A stretch of 64,000 nt of DNA from Zwartia vadi. Lineage in GTDB: Bacteria > Pseudomonadota > Gammaproteobacteria > Burkholderiales > Burkholderiaceae_B. Shown here in pieces: positions 26,453 to 35,826 of this stretch. Every line of letters starts with the position of its first letter. Position 1 is the stretch's first letter. Where the stretch lies: NCBI RefSeq assembly GCF_030410375.1, contig NZ_JAUHHE010000012.1, positions 59,673-123,672 on the forward strand, given 5' to 3'. The translations under genes were made by a program, and so were the position numbers. The notes below the pieces were generated by a model. It did no database searches, was not told the DNA's origin, and saw only the letters and a list, made by a program, of their open reading frames with translations.

Positions 26453-28521
26453 GTGACTTTTCTACCTCCACTAACGTAGCTGCCAGGCGACAACTGCGAT
26501 TTGAGCGGTTAGGGCTACTTGCAATTTTCTCCATGGGATTCTTTGGTTATCTCATGCATACCCTGGATTGGTTTCGTGCGCTGCCAGGCGACTTGGGCGA
26601 TCCGAGATTCAACAGTTATGTTTTAGAGCATCTGTATCAGTGGATGACAGGGCTTGCCCCAACGTTGTGGAGTCCAGCTTTCTTTTATCCTTTTGAGGGA
26701 ACGCTCGCCTTTAGCGATAACCACTTTGGTACAGGATGGATTTACGCGCTGATCAGAGTGATGGGTTTTGATCGCGAGTACGCCTACGCCGGCTGGTTTG
26801 CAGTGGCCGTCATTCTTAATTTCTGGGCAAGCTATTACGCCCTCAAAAAACTCAACTTTTCAGTCATCGCCGCTGCAGCCGGGGCTTTTACCTTTGCATT
26901 TGGTCTCGCGGTGCTGCATAAAGAGGCGCATGCACAGCTGACATATCGCTTCGCGATTCCACTCGCGTTTTACGCGTTTTATCAGTTTTTGCTGAGTGGT
27001 CGTTCAGTCTATCTCGCCCAAGCTGCAGCCTGGGGTGCGGTGCAATTTTATCTTTCCATTTATCTTGGCGTGTTCCTCGCCTATCTGTTGTTCACAACGG
27101 CTGTCGTTTATTGGGCCGTCAATCCTCAACGCACAATATTCCAACTGCGACAACTCAGAGCGAGTGGCATCACGCGATCTGGGATCATGAGCTGTAGCGT
27201 GATCTTTATTTGCGCTATTTTGGTTGCAATACTGCTCTATAAATATCAGAGTGTTTCTCTTCAGTATGGTTTTCGTCGGAGTGTCGAGGAGATTATGACG
27301 ATGCTCCCGCGCCCTGAGAGTTATCTTGTGGCGGATCGGTCTGTGCTGTCGAGTTGGGTGGGGAGCTGGGTGTCAGGTATCCCGATGCGCCACGAGCATC
27401 AAATGTTTTTTGGCCTTGGAATCAGTGTGATCGCCTTTGTGGGTTGTGTGCTGGCCTGGCGGCTTGAAAATAACGGCTCGCTCGTAAAAGTTGCAGCGAT
27501 CACTTTGTTAGCCTTGATTCTGTTGACGACGCTGTTTGGATCGTTTTCTTTTTATCACCTGGTGTTGAAGGTGCCAGGATTAAGCTCAGTTAGAGCGGTC
27601 TCCAGAATCGTGTTGGTGATGATGCTGCCTCTCGCTATTTTGGTGGCGGCGGCCTTTGAGGCGATCCATCAGAAATGGAAGGGTCAGTCACAGCCGAATC
27701 TGTTGACTGGTGCACTTTTATTGATGGTGGCGGTTTTGGTGCTGACGCTTGAAACCGTCATGTACAAACCTTACAACTCTCCCGTTGCGGCTTGGCGAGA
27801 GCGGAAAGCTGAGGTTGAAAAACTATTACCTGCCAATATCCCTCAGGATGCCATTCTTTATCTGACTCAGAAAAAAGACGAACATTTCGCCTTTACTGAA
27901 GTCGATGCGATGGTGGTGGCACAAGACAGACTGTTACGAACGCTCAATGGTTATTCAGGCAATGCGCCCAGGGGCTATACCCCACCAGATCCCTGTATTT
28001 CATATAAGAAGCGATTAAATGACTATTTTTCCCAATACCCGACTTCTACGCTTAATCAATCAAGTCTAGAACGCCAAATATTGACGCTGACAAGAGAGCG
28101 CTGTGCGCACGAGCCTTCGGTGAGCGCGGGTTGGGTGATTACAGGCGAGGCAGCAGAAAATATTGAATTAAATCTTAGTACGGTGGAAAGCGCAGAGGGT
28201 CTTCGGCTAACATTAGTGGTTAGAAATCGGTTCAACGTTGCGTTTTCCACTTTGCTCGGTAAAGGCCCTGTTAGATTATCTTGGCGATATGTTCCTTTAA
28301 ATAAATTGGGGCAGCGTATGAATGATCCCGCTTGGGAAACCCGCAGAGATCTCTCATTTAATCTAAAACCAGATGCAGTCCATCAGGAAGTCTTTACGAT
28401 CCCGCGTCCTGCCGCAACTGGTAGCTATTTGCTTGAGGTCACCCTGGTACAGGAAGGTGTGCGCTGGTTTCACGATTTAGGAATGATGATTCCTTCAATA
28501 AAAATTGATGTTAAAGGGTAG
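26449..28521 (+). CDS. Large multi-pass membrane protein, GT-C-like
   Basis: A 690-residue protein with about eleven hydrophobic helices over the first 440 residues and a soluble domain of about 250 residues at the C-terminus. Near the N-terminus, after the first helix, LPGDLGDPRFNSYVLEHLYQW supplies acidic residues in a first periplasmic loop, as in GT-C glycosyltransferases that use polyprenyl-phosphate sugars. I do not see an assigned family beyond this architecture. Its ATG overlaps the tandem GT4 stop (ATGA), and ugd follows 5 bases later. It could decorate the exported chain outside the membrane using a lipid-linked donor; this is inference. Confidence 0.75.
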   Translation: MSDFSTSTNVAARRQLRFERLGLLAIFSMGFFGYLMHTLDWFRALPGDLGDPRFNSYVLEHLYQWMTGLAPTLWSPAFFYPFEGTLAFSDNHFGTGWIYALIRVMGFDREYAYAGWFAVAVILNFWASYYALKKLNFSVIAAAAGAFTFAFGLAVLHKEAHAQLTYRFAIPLAFYAFYQFLLSGRSVYLAQAAAWGAVQFYLSIYLGVFLAYLLFTTAVVYWAVNPQRTIFQLRQLRASGITRSGIMSCSVIFICAILVAILLYKYQSVSLQYGFRRSVEEIMTMLPRPESYLVADRSVLSSWVGSWVSGIPMRHEHQMFFGLGISVIAFVGCVLAWRLENNGSLVKVAAITLLALILLTTLFGSFSFYHLVLKVPGLSSVRAVSRIVLVMMLPLAILVAAAFEAIHQKWKGQSQPNLLTGALLLMVAVLVLTLETVMYKPYNSPVAAWRERKAEVEKLLPANIPQDAILYLTQKKDEHFAFTEVDAMVVAQDRLLRTLNGYSGNAPRGYTPPDPCISYKKRLNDYFSQYPTSTLNQSSLERQILTLTRERCAHEPSVSAGWVITGEAAENIELNLSTVESAEGLRLTLVVRNRFNVAFSTLLGKGPVRLSWRYVPLNKLGQRMNDPAWETRRDLSFNLKPDAVHQEVFTIPRPAATGSYLLEVTLVQEGVRWFHDLGMMIPSIKIDVKG

Positions 28522-28526
28522 TACTC

Positions 28527-29891
28527 ATGAAGATTCTTGTTGTCGGTGCAGGATATGTGGGTCTGGTGACCGCGGCTTGCTTGTCTAGTACACAGAACGA
28601 AGTGGTGTGTGTAGACGTAGACCAAACACGCATTGCGATGCTGATGCGCGGTGAGATCCCGATTTATGAGCCGGGTCTGAAAGAGATTGTCGATACGTCT
28701 GTGGCCTCTGGACATTTGAAATTCTCCAACAGCATTGAATCGGGATTAAAAACGCTCGTTCCGGATGCAGTGAGCTCAGACGCGACATCGACACTTATTT
28801 TTATCGCCGTCGGTACACCACAAGGCGAAGATGGTTCGGCAGATTTGCGTTATGTCTTGGCCGCCGCCAAGGAGATTGGCCAGATCATTTGGTCTCCAAC
28901 CATTGTGATCAATAAATCTACCGTCCCAGTTGGGACAGCAGAGCTGGTCAAAGGCCAGGTTGCCTGGGAGTTGTTCCAGCGTAAGTGCTTTATTGATTTT
29001 GATGTCGCCAGCAATCCAGAGTTTCTCAAAGAAGGCGCAGCACTAGACGATTTCTTTAACCCTGACCGGATTGTCATTGGTGCAGAGAGCGAGGCAACGA
29101 AAGTGCAATTGCTCTCGCTTTATAAGCCTTATGTCAAAAATGAACATCAAATCTTGACCGTGGGTGTCAAAGAAGCTGAGCTGATCAAGTACGCCTCAAA
29201 CGCTATGCTGGCGACCCGGATCTCTTTTATGAACGAGATCGCAACGGTCTGTGACCGCTTTGGCATTGATGTGGAGGCTGTTCGACAGGGTGTAGGCTCG
29301 GACTCCCGCATTGGACCTGCGTTTTTAAAAGCGGGCTGTGGCTACGGTGGCTCATGTTTCCCAAAAGATGTTCAGGCCTTGGTCCGTATTGCTCAAAGCG
29401 TTGGGGTTGAGCCGATGGTGCTCAACGGCGTTGAGTCTCGCAATAAAAAGCAAAAGAAATATTTGTTTGAAAAAATCGTTGCTCAGCTCGGCAAGAGTCT
29501 TGCCGGAAAAACGGTTTGTGTTTGGGGCTTAGCTTTTAAGCCCGACACGGATGATATGCGAGAGGCCTCATCGATCGATTTAATTCAAGATCTATGCGTT
29601 GCTGGTGCGCGCGTTGTTGCGCACGATCCCGTTGCTAACGAAGTGGCCAAGAAAGTATTTTCTGATTTCATACGGAGTGGTTATCTCACCATCGTAGAGG
29701 AGCCGTTAGACGCTGCGCAAGACGCGGATTGTCTTGTTTTAGTCACTGAGTGGAAACAGTACAGTGCAATCAAGCCTGAAGACCTCAAGCGCAGATTAAA
29801 GTCGTTGGTGATATTTGATGGCCGCAACCATTTGGATGCAACGGCATTTAAACAGCTGGGATTTCAATACAGTGGCGTTGGCCGCAACTAA
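28527..29891 (+). CDS. ugd: UDP-glucose 6-dehydrogenase
   Basis: A 454-residue NAD-dependent enzyme that oxidises UDP-glucose to UDP-glucuronate in two steps. The N-terminal Rossmann motif is [15 protein letters not shown]. The catalytic Cys277 lies in [10 protein letters not shown], with the conserved Lys in [11 protein letters not shown]. The C-terminal UDP-binding domain has [18 protein letters not shown]. Length is normal for the family. It is followed 11 bases later by a UDP-glucuronate decarboxylase gene, so the pair should convert UDP-glucose to UDP-xylose. UDP-glucuronate may also be used directly. Confidence 0.97.
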   Translation: MKILVVGAGYVGLVTAACLSSTQNEVVCVDVDQTRIAMLMRGEIPIYEPGLKEIVDTSVASGHLKFSNSIESGLKTLVPDAVSSDATSTLIFIAVGTPQGEDGSADLRYVLAAAKEIGQIIWSPTIVINKSTVPVGTAELVKGQVAWELFQRKCFIDFDVASNPEFLKEGAALDDFFNPDRIVIGAESEATKVQLLSLYKPYVKNEHQILTVGVKEAELIKYASNAMLATRISFMNEIATVCDRFGIDVEAVRQGVGSDSRIGPAFLKAGCGYGGSCFPKDVQALVRIAQSVGVEPMVLNGVESRNKKQKKYLFEKIVAQLGKSLAGKTVCVWGLAFKPDTDDMREASSIDLIQDLCVAGARVVAHDPVANEVAKKVFSDFIRSGYLTIVEEPLDAAQDADCLVLVTEWKQYSAIKPEDLKRRLKSLVIFDGRNHLDATAFKQLGFQYSGVGRN

Positions 29892-29902
29892 ACTCACCCA
29901 TT

Positions 29903-30841
29903 ATGAAAAAAATATTAGTCACTGGCGGTGCAGGATTTCTAGGCTCTCACTTGTGCGACAGGCTGATCGCACAGGGCCATGAAGTCATCTGTTTGGACAG
30001 CTTTTTTACAGGTAGCCAGGCAAACATCGCACACCTCAAGCCGCATCCACGTTTTAAATTGCTCTCCCAAGATGTTACAGAACCTATTGCGATCGATGCC
30101 TTAGATGAGATATATAACCTCGCTTGTCCCGCATCACCCGTGCACTACCAGTATGACCCGGTCCATACAATGAAAACATCTGTGCTGGGTGCCCTCAATG
30201 TGCTGGAGCTGGCAAAAAGAACAGGTGCCAAAGCCTTTCAAGCATCGACTTCTGAGGTCTATGGTGATCCAGCCGTTCACCCGCAGGTCGAAAGCTATTG
30301 GGGTAACGTCAATCCCATCGGCCCGCGTAGCTGTTATGACGAAGGCAAACGGGCAGCCGAAACACTCTTTTTTGATTATCACCGGACACTTGGCATTCCC
30401 ATTAAGGTTGTGCGTATTTTTAATACGTACGGTCCACGGATGGCTGCCGATGATGGCAGAGTGGTGAGTAACTTTATTGTTCAGGCGCTAAAGGGCGAAG
30501 ATCTAACCATCTATGGTGATGGTTCACAAACACGTAGTTTTTGCTACGCGGATGATCTCGTCGAAGGGTTCATCAAGCTCATGAATTCCGACGCATCGAT
30601 TGTTGGTCCGATCAATATGGGCAATCCAGGTGAGTTTACGATGCTTGAGTTGGCTGAAAAAGTATTGAAGCAAACGGGCTCTAAAAGCAAACTTATTCAT
30701 TTGCCGTTGCCGCAGGATGATCCTAAGCAGCGCAGGCCTGATATCTCTCAAGCGCAACATTTGCTGGGCTGGTCGTTGACGGTGCCGCTTGAGCAAGGAC
30801 TTGCGAAGACGATCGCTTATTTTAAGCAAACGCTTGAATGA
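29903..30841 (+). CDS. UDP-glucuronate decarboxylase (UDP-xylose synthase)
   Basis: A 312-residue extended SDR of the UXS family. Diagnostic features are [15 protein letters not shown], the [16 protein letters not shown] stretch, [11 protein letters not shown], the catalytic Tyr145/Lys149 in CYDEGKR, and the [14 protein letters not shown] [11 protein letters not shown] segment. UXS oxidises C4 of UDP-GlcA, decarboxylates, then reduces the intermediate to UDP-xylose. The family hallmark CPASPVHYQ separates it from UDP-Glc 4-epimerases. No dedicated xylosyltransferase is recognisable by sequence; one of the GT4 or GT-C-like enzymes may use it. The GtrA gene overlaps its stop by 4 bases. Confidence 0.94.
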   Translation: MKKILVTGGAGFLGSHLCDRLIAQGHEVICLDSFFTGSQANIAHLKPHPRFKLLSQDVTEPIAIDALDEIYNLACPASPVHYQYDPVHTMKTSVLGALNVLELAKRTGAKAFQASTSEVYGDPAVHPQVESYWGNVNPIGPRSCYDEGKRAAETLFFDYHRTLGIPIKVVRIFNTYGPRMAADDGRVVSNFIVQALKGEDLTIYGDGSQTRSFCYADDLVEGFIKLMNSDASIVGPINMGNPGEFTMLELAEKVLKQTGSKSKLIHLPLPQDDPKQRRPDISQAQHLLGWSLTVPLEQGLAKTIAYFKQTLE

Positions 30842-31248
30842 GTCTAAATATTCAATCTATTTCTTGGTTGATACGGCAACGCGCATTCCGCTTTTTAATG
30901 AATGGTGCGGTAGCGACGGCCGTGCATTTTGGTGTATTAGTCTTTAATATTCAGGTCTTACAGTGGTCGTCGGCCGGGATGGCGAATGGTGTAGCCGCCA
31001 TATTTGGGATTGCGGCTTCGTTTATTGGCAGTCGTTATTATGTTTTTTCAAGCTCGGCAGAAACAGTCGCCTCACAACTGCTTAAATTTCTGTTTTTGTA
31101 TCTCAGTATCGCACTCTTGCATGCTGGATTATTATTTGTCTGGACAGACTATTATCAACACCATTACTTGACGGGCTTTCTTATTGCAACGCTGATGCAA
31201 CTCATGTTGAGTTATTGGGGCAATAAAGTATTGGTGTTTAAAGTATGA
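30838..31248 (+). CDS. GtrA family membrane protein
   Basis: A 136-residue protein with four hydrophobic helices matching the GtrA/DPMS-associated family ([18 protein letters not shown] at the start, a [12 protein letters not shown] loop, and the closing [13 protein letters not shown]). GtrA-type proteins are thought to flip undecaprenyl-phosphate-linked sugars for glucosylation-type decoration. Here it would pair logically with the GT2 polyprenyl-phosphate-sugar synthase-like enzyme at 9505 and the GT-C-like protein at 26449, giving a three-component decoration system, although the GT2 gene is 20 kb away. Starts and stops overlap the neighbouring genes. Confidence 0.88.
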   Translation: MSLNIQSISWLIRQRAFRFLMNGAVATAVHFGVLVFNIQVLQWSSAGMANGVAAIFGIAASFIGSRYYVFSSSAETVASQLLKFLFLYLSIALLHAGLLFVWTDYYQHHYLTGFLIATLMQLMLSYWGNKVLVFKV

Positions 31249-32522
31249 AACAACCCTTTGCGGCGCACAACATGAAAGAAATCAATTCAATTTCTATTTC
31301 TATTTACGATATTGTCAGATACCTCAGCAAGCGTTGGATTTTTTATATTGCGGGAGCGTTGCTAGGTGCATTGATAGCCTTTGGTATTTCTCGATCTAAT
31401 GCCATCTATATGGCCACAGCAGTTTTGAATGTACATCGTGGTTTTGAAACAATCCCGAATGCCATGGATCCCCTGTCTCGGGAGGACGTTCCGTTTGACC
31501 TGATTGCTTGGATAGAAACTCAGAGAAATCTGGCAGATTTTATGCGAGAGGTGGTTGCTGATAAAGACCCAGCCAATGCTGAGATGCGTGGTGTCGCAGC
31601 TTCGATGGCCTCTAGCTGGTGGTTTGCTCATCACATCACTCCAGCTAAATTTTTGCCTGCACATGAGGCGAAGGAGCTCCTTGCCATCAACAGCATGATT
31701 GTTGGCACGGGCAAACCTAGCGAAGAAAAGCAAGAGTTAAAGTTTCTTGCTCGGGCGATTTCTGAAACGGCGCGCATTTCTCAATTACATGTTCGGGCAT
31801 GGGGAAAAACGCCTCAGGAGGCAATCGCTCGCGCAGATGTGACCGCTGACGCTACCCTCAATGCTCTTGCGATGCTGCGTTATCGTGCTTTGATCGATTC
31901 GATTTCCCAACATGTATTGAATACTGAGGTCAAGCTTGCTAGTGAGAGAGAGGCTCTTAAGCTCAAGTTGAGTGTATTAGAGGCGCGTCAGAAAAAACTG
32001 TTGCGTCTGCAGCAAGATTTTCCAGTCCAGCCCACGCAATCTGTTGCGATCACGGATGCGGCACTCATTAAATATTTACCCATATCCTCTCAACTCGTTG
32101 CGAACAGCATCGATATCGATGACATGACAGAGCAATTGGCAACCCTCGCTGTCAAACAGCAGCAAAATGCATTGATGAAAACGTTTGTGGACGAGGCACA
32201 GCAGATCTTGCGCCATCAGTTTGTGGCGCGTCAGGCGATTGAGCAGCTTTTAAAAATAGAGGCAACGATGCGCGAGAGGCTTAGTACAAATGATCCTGCC
32301 CGTTTGATTCCGCTAGATACTTTACGCGCGCAGTTGCTCGCGAATAAAGCGATTAATAATAGTCTCATCAAAGAGACACCCGCTCATATTAGCCAGGCAC
32401 CTAACCCACGCAAAGATGCTGAAAAAGGTGCTTGGATGGGTTTAGCCTTGGCATTGTTGTTATCGTTGCTTATAAGCATCTTTATGCAAGCGCGAGCTGC
32501 TGCGCGCTTGGGTCGTGATTGA
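31245..32522 (+). CDS. Wzz-like polysaccharide co-polymerase (chain-length regulator)
   Basis: A 425-residue protein with one transmembrane helix near each end (about 30-48 and 395-417) and a large helical periplasmic region between, the topology of Wzz/PCP proteins. The N-terminal SISIYDIVRYLSKRWIFYIAGALLGAL matches the Wzz N-terminal domain. The helical stretch around residues 225-260 is likely coiled-coil (ASEREALKLKLSVLEARQKKL). The proline-rich motif usual before the second helix is minimal. A second possible start (ATG 31272) would shorten the N-terminus by nine residues. A ligase/polymerase-fold protein follows, overlapping by one base. Confidence 0.75.
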   Translation: MKQPFAAHNMKEINSISISIYDIVRYLSKRWIFYIAGALLGALIAFGISRSNAIYMATAVLNVHRGFETIPNAMDPLSREDVPFDLIAWIETQRNLADFMREVVADKDPANAEMRGVAASMASSWWFAHHITPAKFLPAHEAKELLAINSMIVGTGKPSEEKQELKFLARAISETARISQLHVRAWGKTPQEAIARADVTADATLNALAMLRYRALIDSISQHVLNTEVKLASEREALKLKLSVLEARQKKLLRLQQDFPVQPTQSVAITDAALIKYLPISSQLVANSIDIDDMTEQLATLAVKQQQNALMKTFVDEAQQILRHQFVARQAIEQLLKIEATMRERLSTNDPARLIPLDTLRAQLLANKAINNSLIKETPAHISQAPNPRKDAEKGAWMGLALALLLSLLISIFMQARAAARLGRD

Positions 32523-34612
32523 TGCGGTTGCGCATGTTTAGCGCTGCACTACAAAAAGGAATACAGACTTCGTCATGGTTTGCGCTTGCCTTGGCGGCAG
32601 TTTGTACGCTTGTTGTATTGGGTAATAACCTGAGTCAAGGTGCTGTTGGAATACCGGTACATGCTTGGATGTACTTTTTTGCAGCGCTTTTATTGGGATG
32701 GTTTTCACGCAGTTTAGGGTTGAGTATTGTTATCTTTTTGTTGCCACTCACACCTACGATCAACCAACAGTTTGCAGCGATTTTGCCTCTGTTAGAAGTC
32801 AAGCGCACCTTGTCTGGTTTTGATCTGATTGCAGGTTTCGTTGTGGGGACCGTGGTTCGATATCTGACCCTCCCCACCCAAGGACGAACTTCTTGGGCAT
32901 TGCCACCCACGATCTCGCTGGCCTGCATTGTTTTAACTATATCCGTGGTGTTGGCGATTGCCAGAAACTTATGGCAAGCCGCTTCGGTCTTTTCATTTGC
33001 CGGTCTGAAATACAACGCATTGCATTTGTCTAGCATCGGCTGGCGAGATGACTATTATCCGCTTGTCGACTTTTTTAGCTACGGTTTGGCCATTGCATTT
33101 ATTGCCTGCGTGCTGCAAATACTGGGCGAAGATGAACGACCAGAAGACACCGTACTCAAGCCTTTGCTTTGGGGGGTGATTGTTTCGGCGCTGTGGTCAG
33201 TATTGCAATCAAAAACAGGATTGGGTTTGCCTCATTCTTCAGCCTCTGGGAATCGTTACTACCAGGGCTTTGGTTTCGCCGGGACAGGCTTTCAGCCTGA
33301 TATCCATGCGTTTTCTGGACACATGTTGTTAGGCGTTGTGGGAGCGTGTGGTTGTTATTTTTTAAAAGATACAAAAATCAGCCGTTGGTTAATCACCGCG
33401 GCGATCTTGATGGGTATCGTTGGTTTAGCTGTTAGCAAATCTAGAGGCTCTGCACTTTTAGCGTGCATGTTTTATTTGATGCTAGCGGGGTGGTGGCTTT
33501 GGCGTCGGGATAAGGCGTATGTATTTATGGCCACGACAGCGATATTTTTTGGAATGGGTGCCGTATATATTTTTCACCGATGGGGAATGTCGATCATTCC
33601 GTTATGGTTCATTCAATATATAGAAAGTTTACCCCGATTACACATCCACAATCTTGAGGCATTGAATGCCCATTTTGGTCATCGCGCAGAGATTTATCGA
33701 GCCGCGATCCGGATGTTTGAATCTTTCCCCTTGATGGGATTAGGTTTGGGCACGTTTTATAGGATGTCAGGGACGCTAGAGTTTTCAGGATCCAAATTTC
33801 TAGCCGCGATCAATGGTGAAAATGCGCACAATTACTTTTTACAAATATTGGCTGAAACAGGAGTAGTTGGTTTTATTGTTTTCGCCGCAGTGATTATCGT
33901 TCCAGTTTTGCGTGCTAAAGGATCGCGACGGCTACTCCCTGTGGGGACCATGCTAATCGCTTTTGGTTTGGGAAATATCTTTGCACATTCTTTATTAATT
34001 AGAGAAAATTTCTTCTTGTTTGCTGCATGTATTGCAGTGTTGTACGTGAAGGCGCAGCGCATCGTTGACTCAGCTCAAAATATTCAGATCAATCCGTTGC
34101 ATGAGGACATTAAAGCTCATCACATAAAGTTCCAGCACCTTTCAAGGTGGGCTCTACCTCTTAGTTTGATTTTGGTTTTGTTGATTGTGCGTGAAGTGTA
34201 TGTTTCTTTTGGCAAGTTCCCTTACCTTTATGGTGCCCGGTGCTATGCCCCGACTGAGTTGAAAACGGACGATTGGACAACAGGTATGTTTGTTTTGAAT
34301 GTCCCCGCTGATGCTAAAGGTGTGATCTTAAACATTCGCGAGTCCCAGCCCTTTTTAAAAGGTGTACCGTTATCTCTTGAGGTGAGTGCAAAGACTCCAG
34401 ATGCATCGGAAAAGCTGAAAACTTTGCGCAACGAGCTTGGTCCAGTGAGCCCACAATCTATCGTCGTGTCTTTTGAGGATTTCGGCTCCAAAACGCTGAG
34501 ACAGCTCATCTTTACGACATCAAGATGCTTTACTCCCAAGAACCTGGGGGTCAATGCCGATCCGCGGAGGATGGGCATAGTGGTGCAAGAGATCGTTTGG
34601 CTTAAAAATTAG
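32522..34612 (+). CDS. O-antigen ligase/polymerase-fold protein with C-terminal soluble domain
   Basis: A 696-residue membrane protein. The first 510 residues hold about twelve helices with a Wzy_C-like core (FGHRAEIYRAAIRMFESFPLMGLGLGTF, then NAHNYFLQILAETGVVGFIVF). After a further helix near residue 550 comes a soluble domain of about 130 residues, which is not usual in plain WaaL or Wzy and resembles the extended PglL-like architecture only in outline. It could polymerise or ligate the glycan whose length the upstream Wzz-like protein sets. ATG 32522 overlaps the upstream stop (TGATG). Its 3' end overlaps the convergent SGNH-type gene by 4 bases. Confidence 0.8.
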   Translation: MRLRMFSAALQKGIQTSSWFALALAAVCTLVVLGNNLSQGAVGIPVHAWMYFFAALLLGWFSRSLGLSIVIFLLPLTPTINQQFAAILPLLEVKRTLSGFDLIAGFVVGTVVRYLTLPTQGRTSWALPPTISLACIVLTISVVLAIARNLWQAASVFSFAGLKYNALHLSSIGWRDDYYPLVDFFSYGLAIAFIACVLQILGEDERPEDTVLKPLLWGVIVSALWSVLQSKTGLGLPHSSASGNRYYQGFGFAGTGFQPDIHAFSGHMLLGVVGACGCYFLKDTKISRWLITAAILMGIVGLAVSKSRGSALLACMFYLMLAGWWLWRRDKAYVFMATTAIFFGMGAVYIFHRWGMSIIPLWFIQYIESLPRLHIHNLEALNAHFGHRAEIYRAAIRMFESFPLMGLGLGTFYRMSGTLEFSGSKFLAAINGENAHNYFLQILAETGVVGFIVFAAVIIVPVLRAKGSRRLLPVGTMLIAFGLGNIFAHSLLIRENFFLFAACIAVLYVKAQRIVDSAQNIQINPLHEDIKAHHIKFQHLSRWALPLSLILVLLIVREVYVSFGKFPYLYGARCYAPTELKTDDWTTGMFVLNVPADAKGVILNIRESQPFLKGVPLSLEVSAKTPDASEKLKTLRNELGPVSPQSIVVSFEDFGSKTLRQLIFTTSRCFTPKNLGVNADPRRMGIVVQEIVWLKN

Positions 34613-35667
34613 CCACCAATAACAGTCTTCAGTAGAGGCTTTGTTGCATTGCAAGCCTTAATCCCCTTGGCAACAACTGAGGCCACGATTGCGTTGCCGT
34701 TTTCGTTGTAATGCCATGATTGCGCGGCAACGCCTATCCCTTTTTTCATGGCTTCAAGAAGTGCAGGAGCAGCGTCAATCACACAGGCTTTAGGATGTTT
34801 CGCTTGGTAGGCGTTCATTTGTGTGCGGTAACTCAAGTCATTATTTGTGAGTTCGGCGATAGAGGGTAAAAAGACTAAAACCATTTCTGAGCCTCGATTT
34901 GCGACTTGAGCGGTAAATGCATCGAGGAGTGCCAACTGAAGAGGAAGTGTATTAGCATGTTTATCAAAAAAAATTCCTTTATTTTCTAGACGGGTTTTAA
35001 TTTGATAAAAAATACTTTTAGACAGATGCCAGAAATAGGGAAATTTGATGTCATAAGATTTAAAAAATAGATCGTGGCGGTGATATTTCTTATGCTCATT
35101 GATGGAGGCGTCGCTCGGCCAAGATATTTGCTCTGCTTGACCTTGATGATTGAGTTTGAAAGCAGGCTTGAGCGCTCTGTCTTTTTGTCCTGCATAAAAT
35201 AGCCATGACGCAGCGAGATTGCGGCGCAGCATTTCAGAATATATGCTCAGTATGACGATAGGCGTATTCGTCGGAAGCGATTCATACAGGACAAGCGCCT
35301 GATCCGTACCAAATCCGCCCACGCCGTAGTTTTCAATACGGCAGCCCAATTCGCTTGACGCCAAGCTGGTCCATACTTGCTCTGGGTTATAGACCTCTTC
35401 ACCGTATGTAAACGAATCACCGAAGGCCCTAGCGCAGATCGTGGGGTATTGTGCTTGACTCGGCCGTGGCAAGCCATCTGGACTCGACCATCCGAAAGGG
35501 AGTGTAGATTTGCTTGTATGCTCAAAAGCTGAAGAATAATACCGCCAATCAAGCATTTCGCCTGGATTGAGCTTGTACAAGCCAAAACAGATCAGCTCAA
35601 CGATGATTAACATCAGTAATATTAATGCGGCAAATAGCTTGGTGGGATGAGACCGTACGCCATTCAT
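34609..35667 (-). CDS. SGNH-hydrolase-like membrane-anchored protein
   Basis: A 352-residue protein with an N-terminal signal anchor (residues about 10-31). The SGNH/GDSL blocks are partly visible: block I GDSFTYG with nucleophile Ser85, a block II glycine in YGVGGFGTDQA, and a block V His319 in SWHYNENGN. The acidic residue normally three positions before this His is Gln316, so the catalytic triad appears incomplete or rearranged. Members modify glycans by O-acetyl transfer or removal in the periplasm. It has its own promoter (TATAAT-containing) and is transcribed against the upstream operon. Confidence 0.7.
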   Translation of the reverse strand: MNGVRSHPTKLFAALILLMLIIVELICFGLYKLNPGEMLDWRYYSSAFEHTSKSTLPFGWSSPDGLPRPSQAQYPTICARAFGDSFTYGEEVYNPEQVWTSLASSELGCRIENYGVGGFGTDQALVLYESLPTNTPIVILSIYSEMLRRNLAASWLFYAGQKDRALKPAFKLNHQGQAEQISWPSDASINEHKKYHRHDLFFKSYDIKFPYFWHLSKSIFYQIKTRLENKGIFFDKHANTLPLQLALLDAFTAQVANRGSEMVLVFLPSIAELTNNDLSYRTQMNAYQAKHPKACVIDAAPALLEAMKKGIGVAAQSWHYNENGNAIVASVVAKGIKACNATKPLLKTVIGG

Positions 35668-35705
35668 AACTGAAATTTTCGATGATTCAATATTGACCTG
35701 AGTTC

Positions 35706-35733
35706 ATTATACAAATGTCGTAAAATTGCTCAA
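35706..35733 (-). promoter_or_regulatory. Sigma-70-like promoter of the SGNH-type gene
   Basis: On the minus strand TTGAGC (35733-35728) is followed after 16 bases by a perfect TATAAT (35711-35706). A start site would fall near 35699, leaving about 30 untranslated bases before the ATG at 35667. The -35 hexamer is part of a 22-bp inverted repeat, so the promoter may be regulated by whatever binds it. Confidence 0.6.
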
Positions 35734-35745
35734 TGTTGAGCAATT
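35724..35745. promoter_or_regulatory. 22-bp inverted repeat in divergent promoter region
   Basis: AATTGCTCAA (35724-35733) and TTGAGCAATT (35736-35745) are exact inverted complements separated by TG. The left half supplies the -35 of the minus-strand promoter. The right half carries the same TTGAGC hexamer facing the plus-strand operon. This is the expected form of a dimeric repressor or activator site; the regulator is unknown. Confidence 0.55.
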
Positions 35746-35772
35746 AAGCTCCATCTATAGAGAATATTTTTG

Positions 35773-35806
35773 CCGCTCTTTCATTAAGGGCGGTTCTCTT
35801 TTTTTT
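35773..35806 (+). terminator. Hairpin plus T-tract upstream of the second WecA/WbpL-like gene
   Basis: CCGCTCTT (35773-35780) pairs with AAGGGCGG (35786-35793), including one G-U pair, around a 5-base loop, followed by a run with ten T in thirteen bases. This is a good intrinsic-terminator shape on the plus strand, 20 bases before the next start codon. It may stop transcripts crossing the antisense SGNH gene, or act as an attenuator in the operon leader. Confidence 0.6.
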
Positions 35807-35826
35807 GAACGTGACAAAGGACTATT

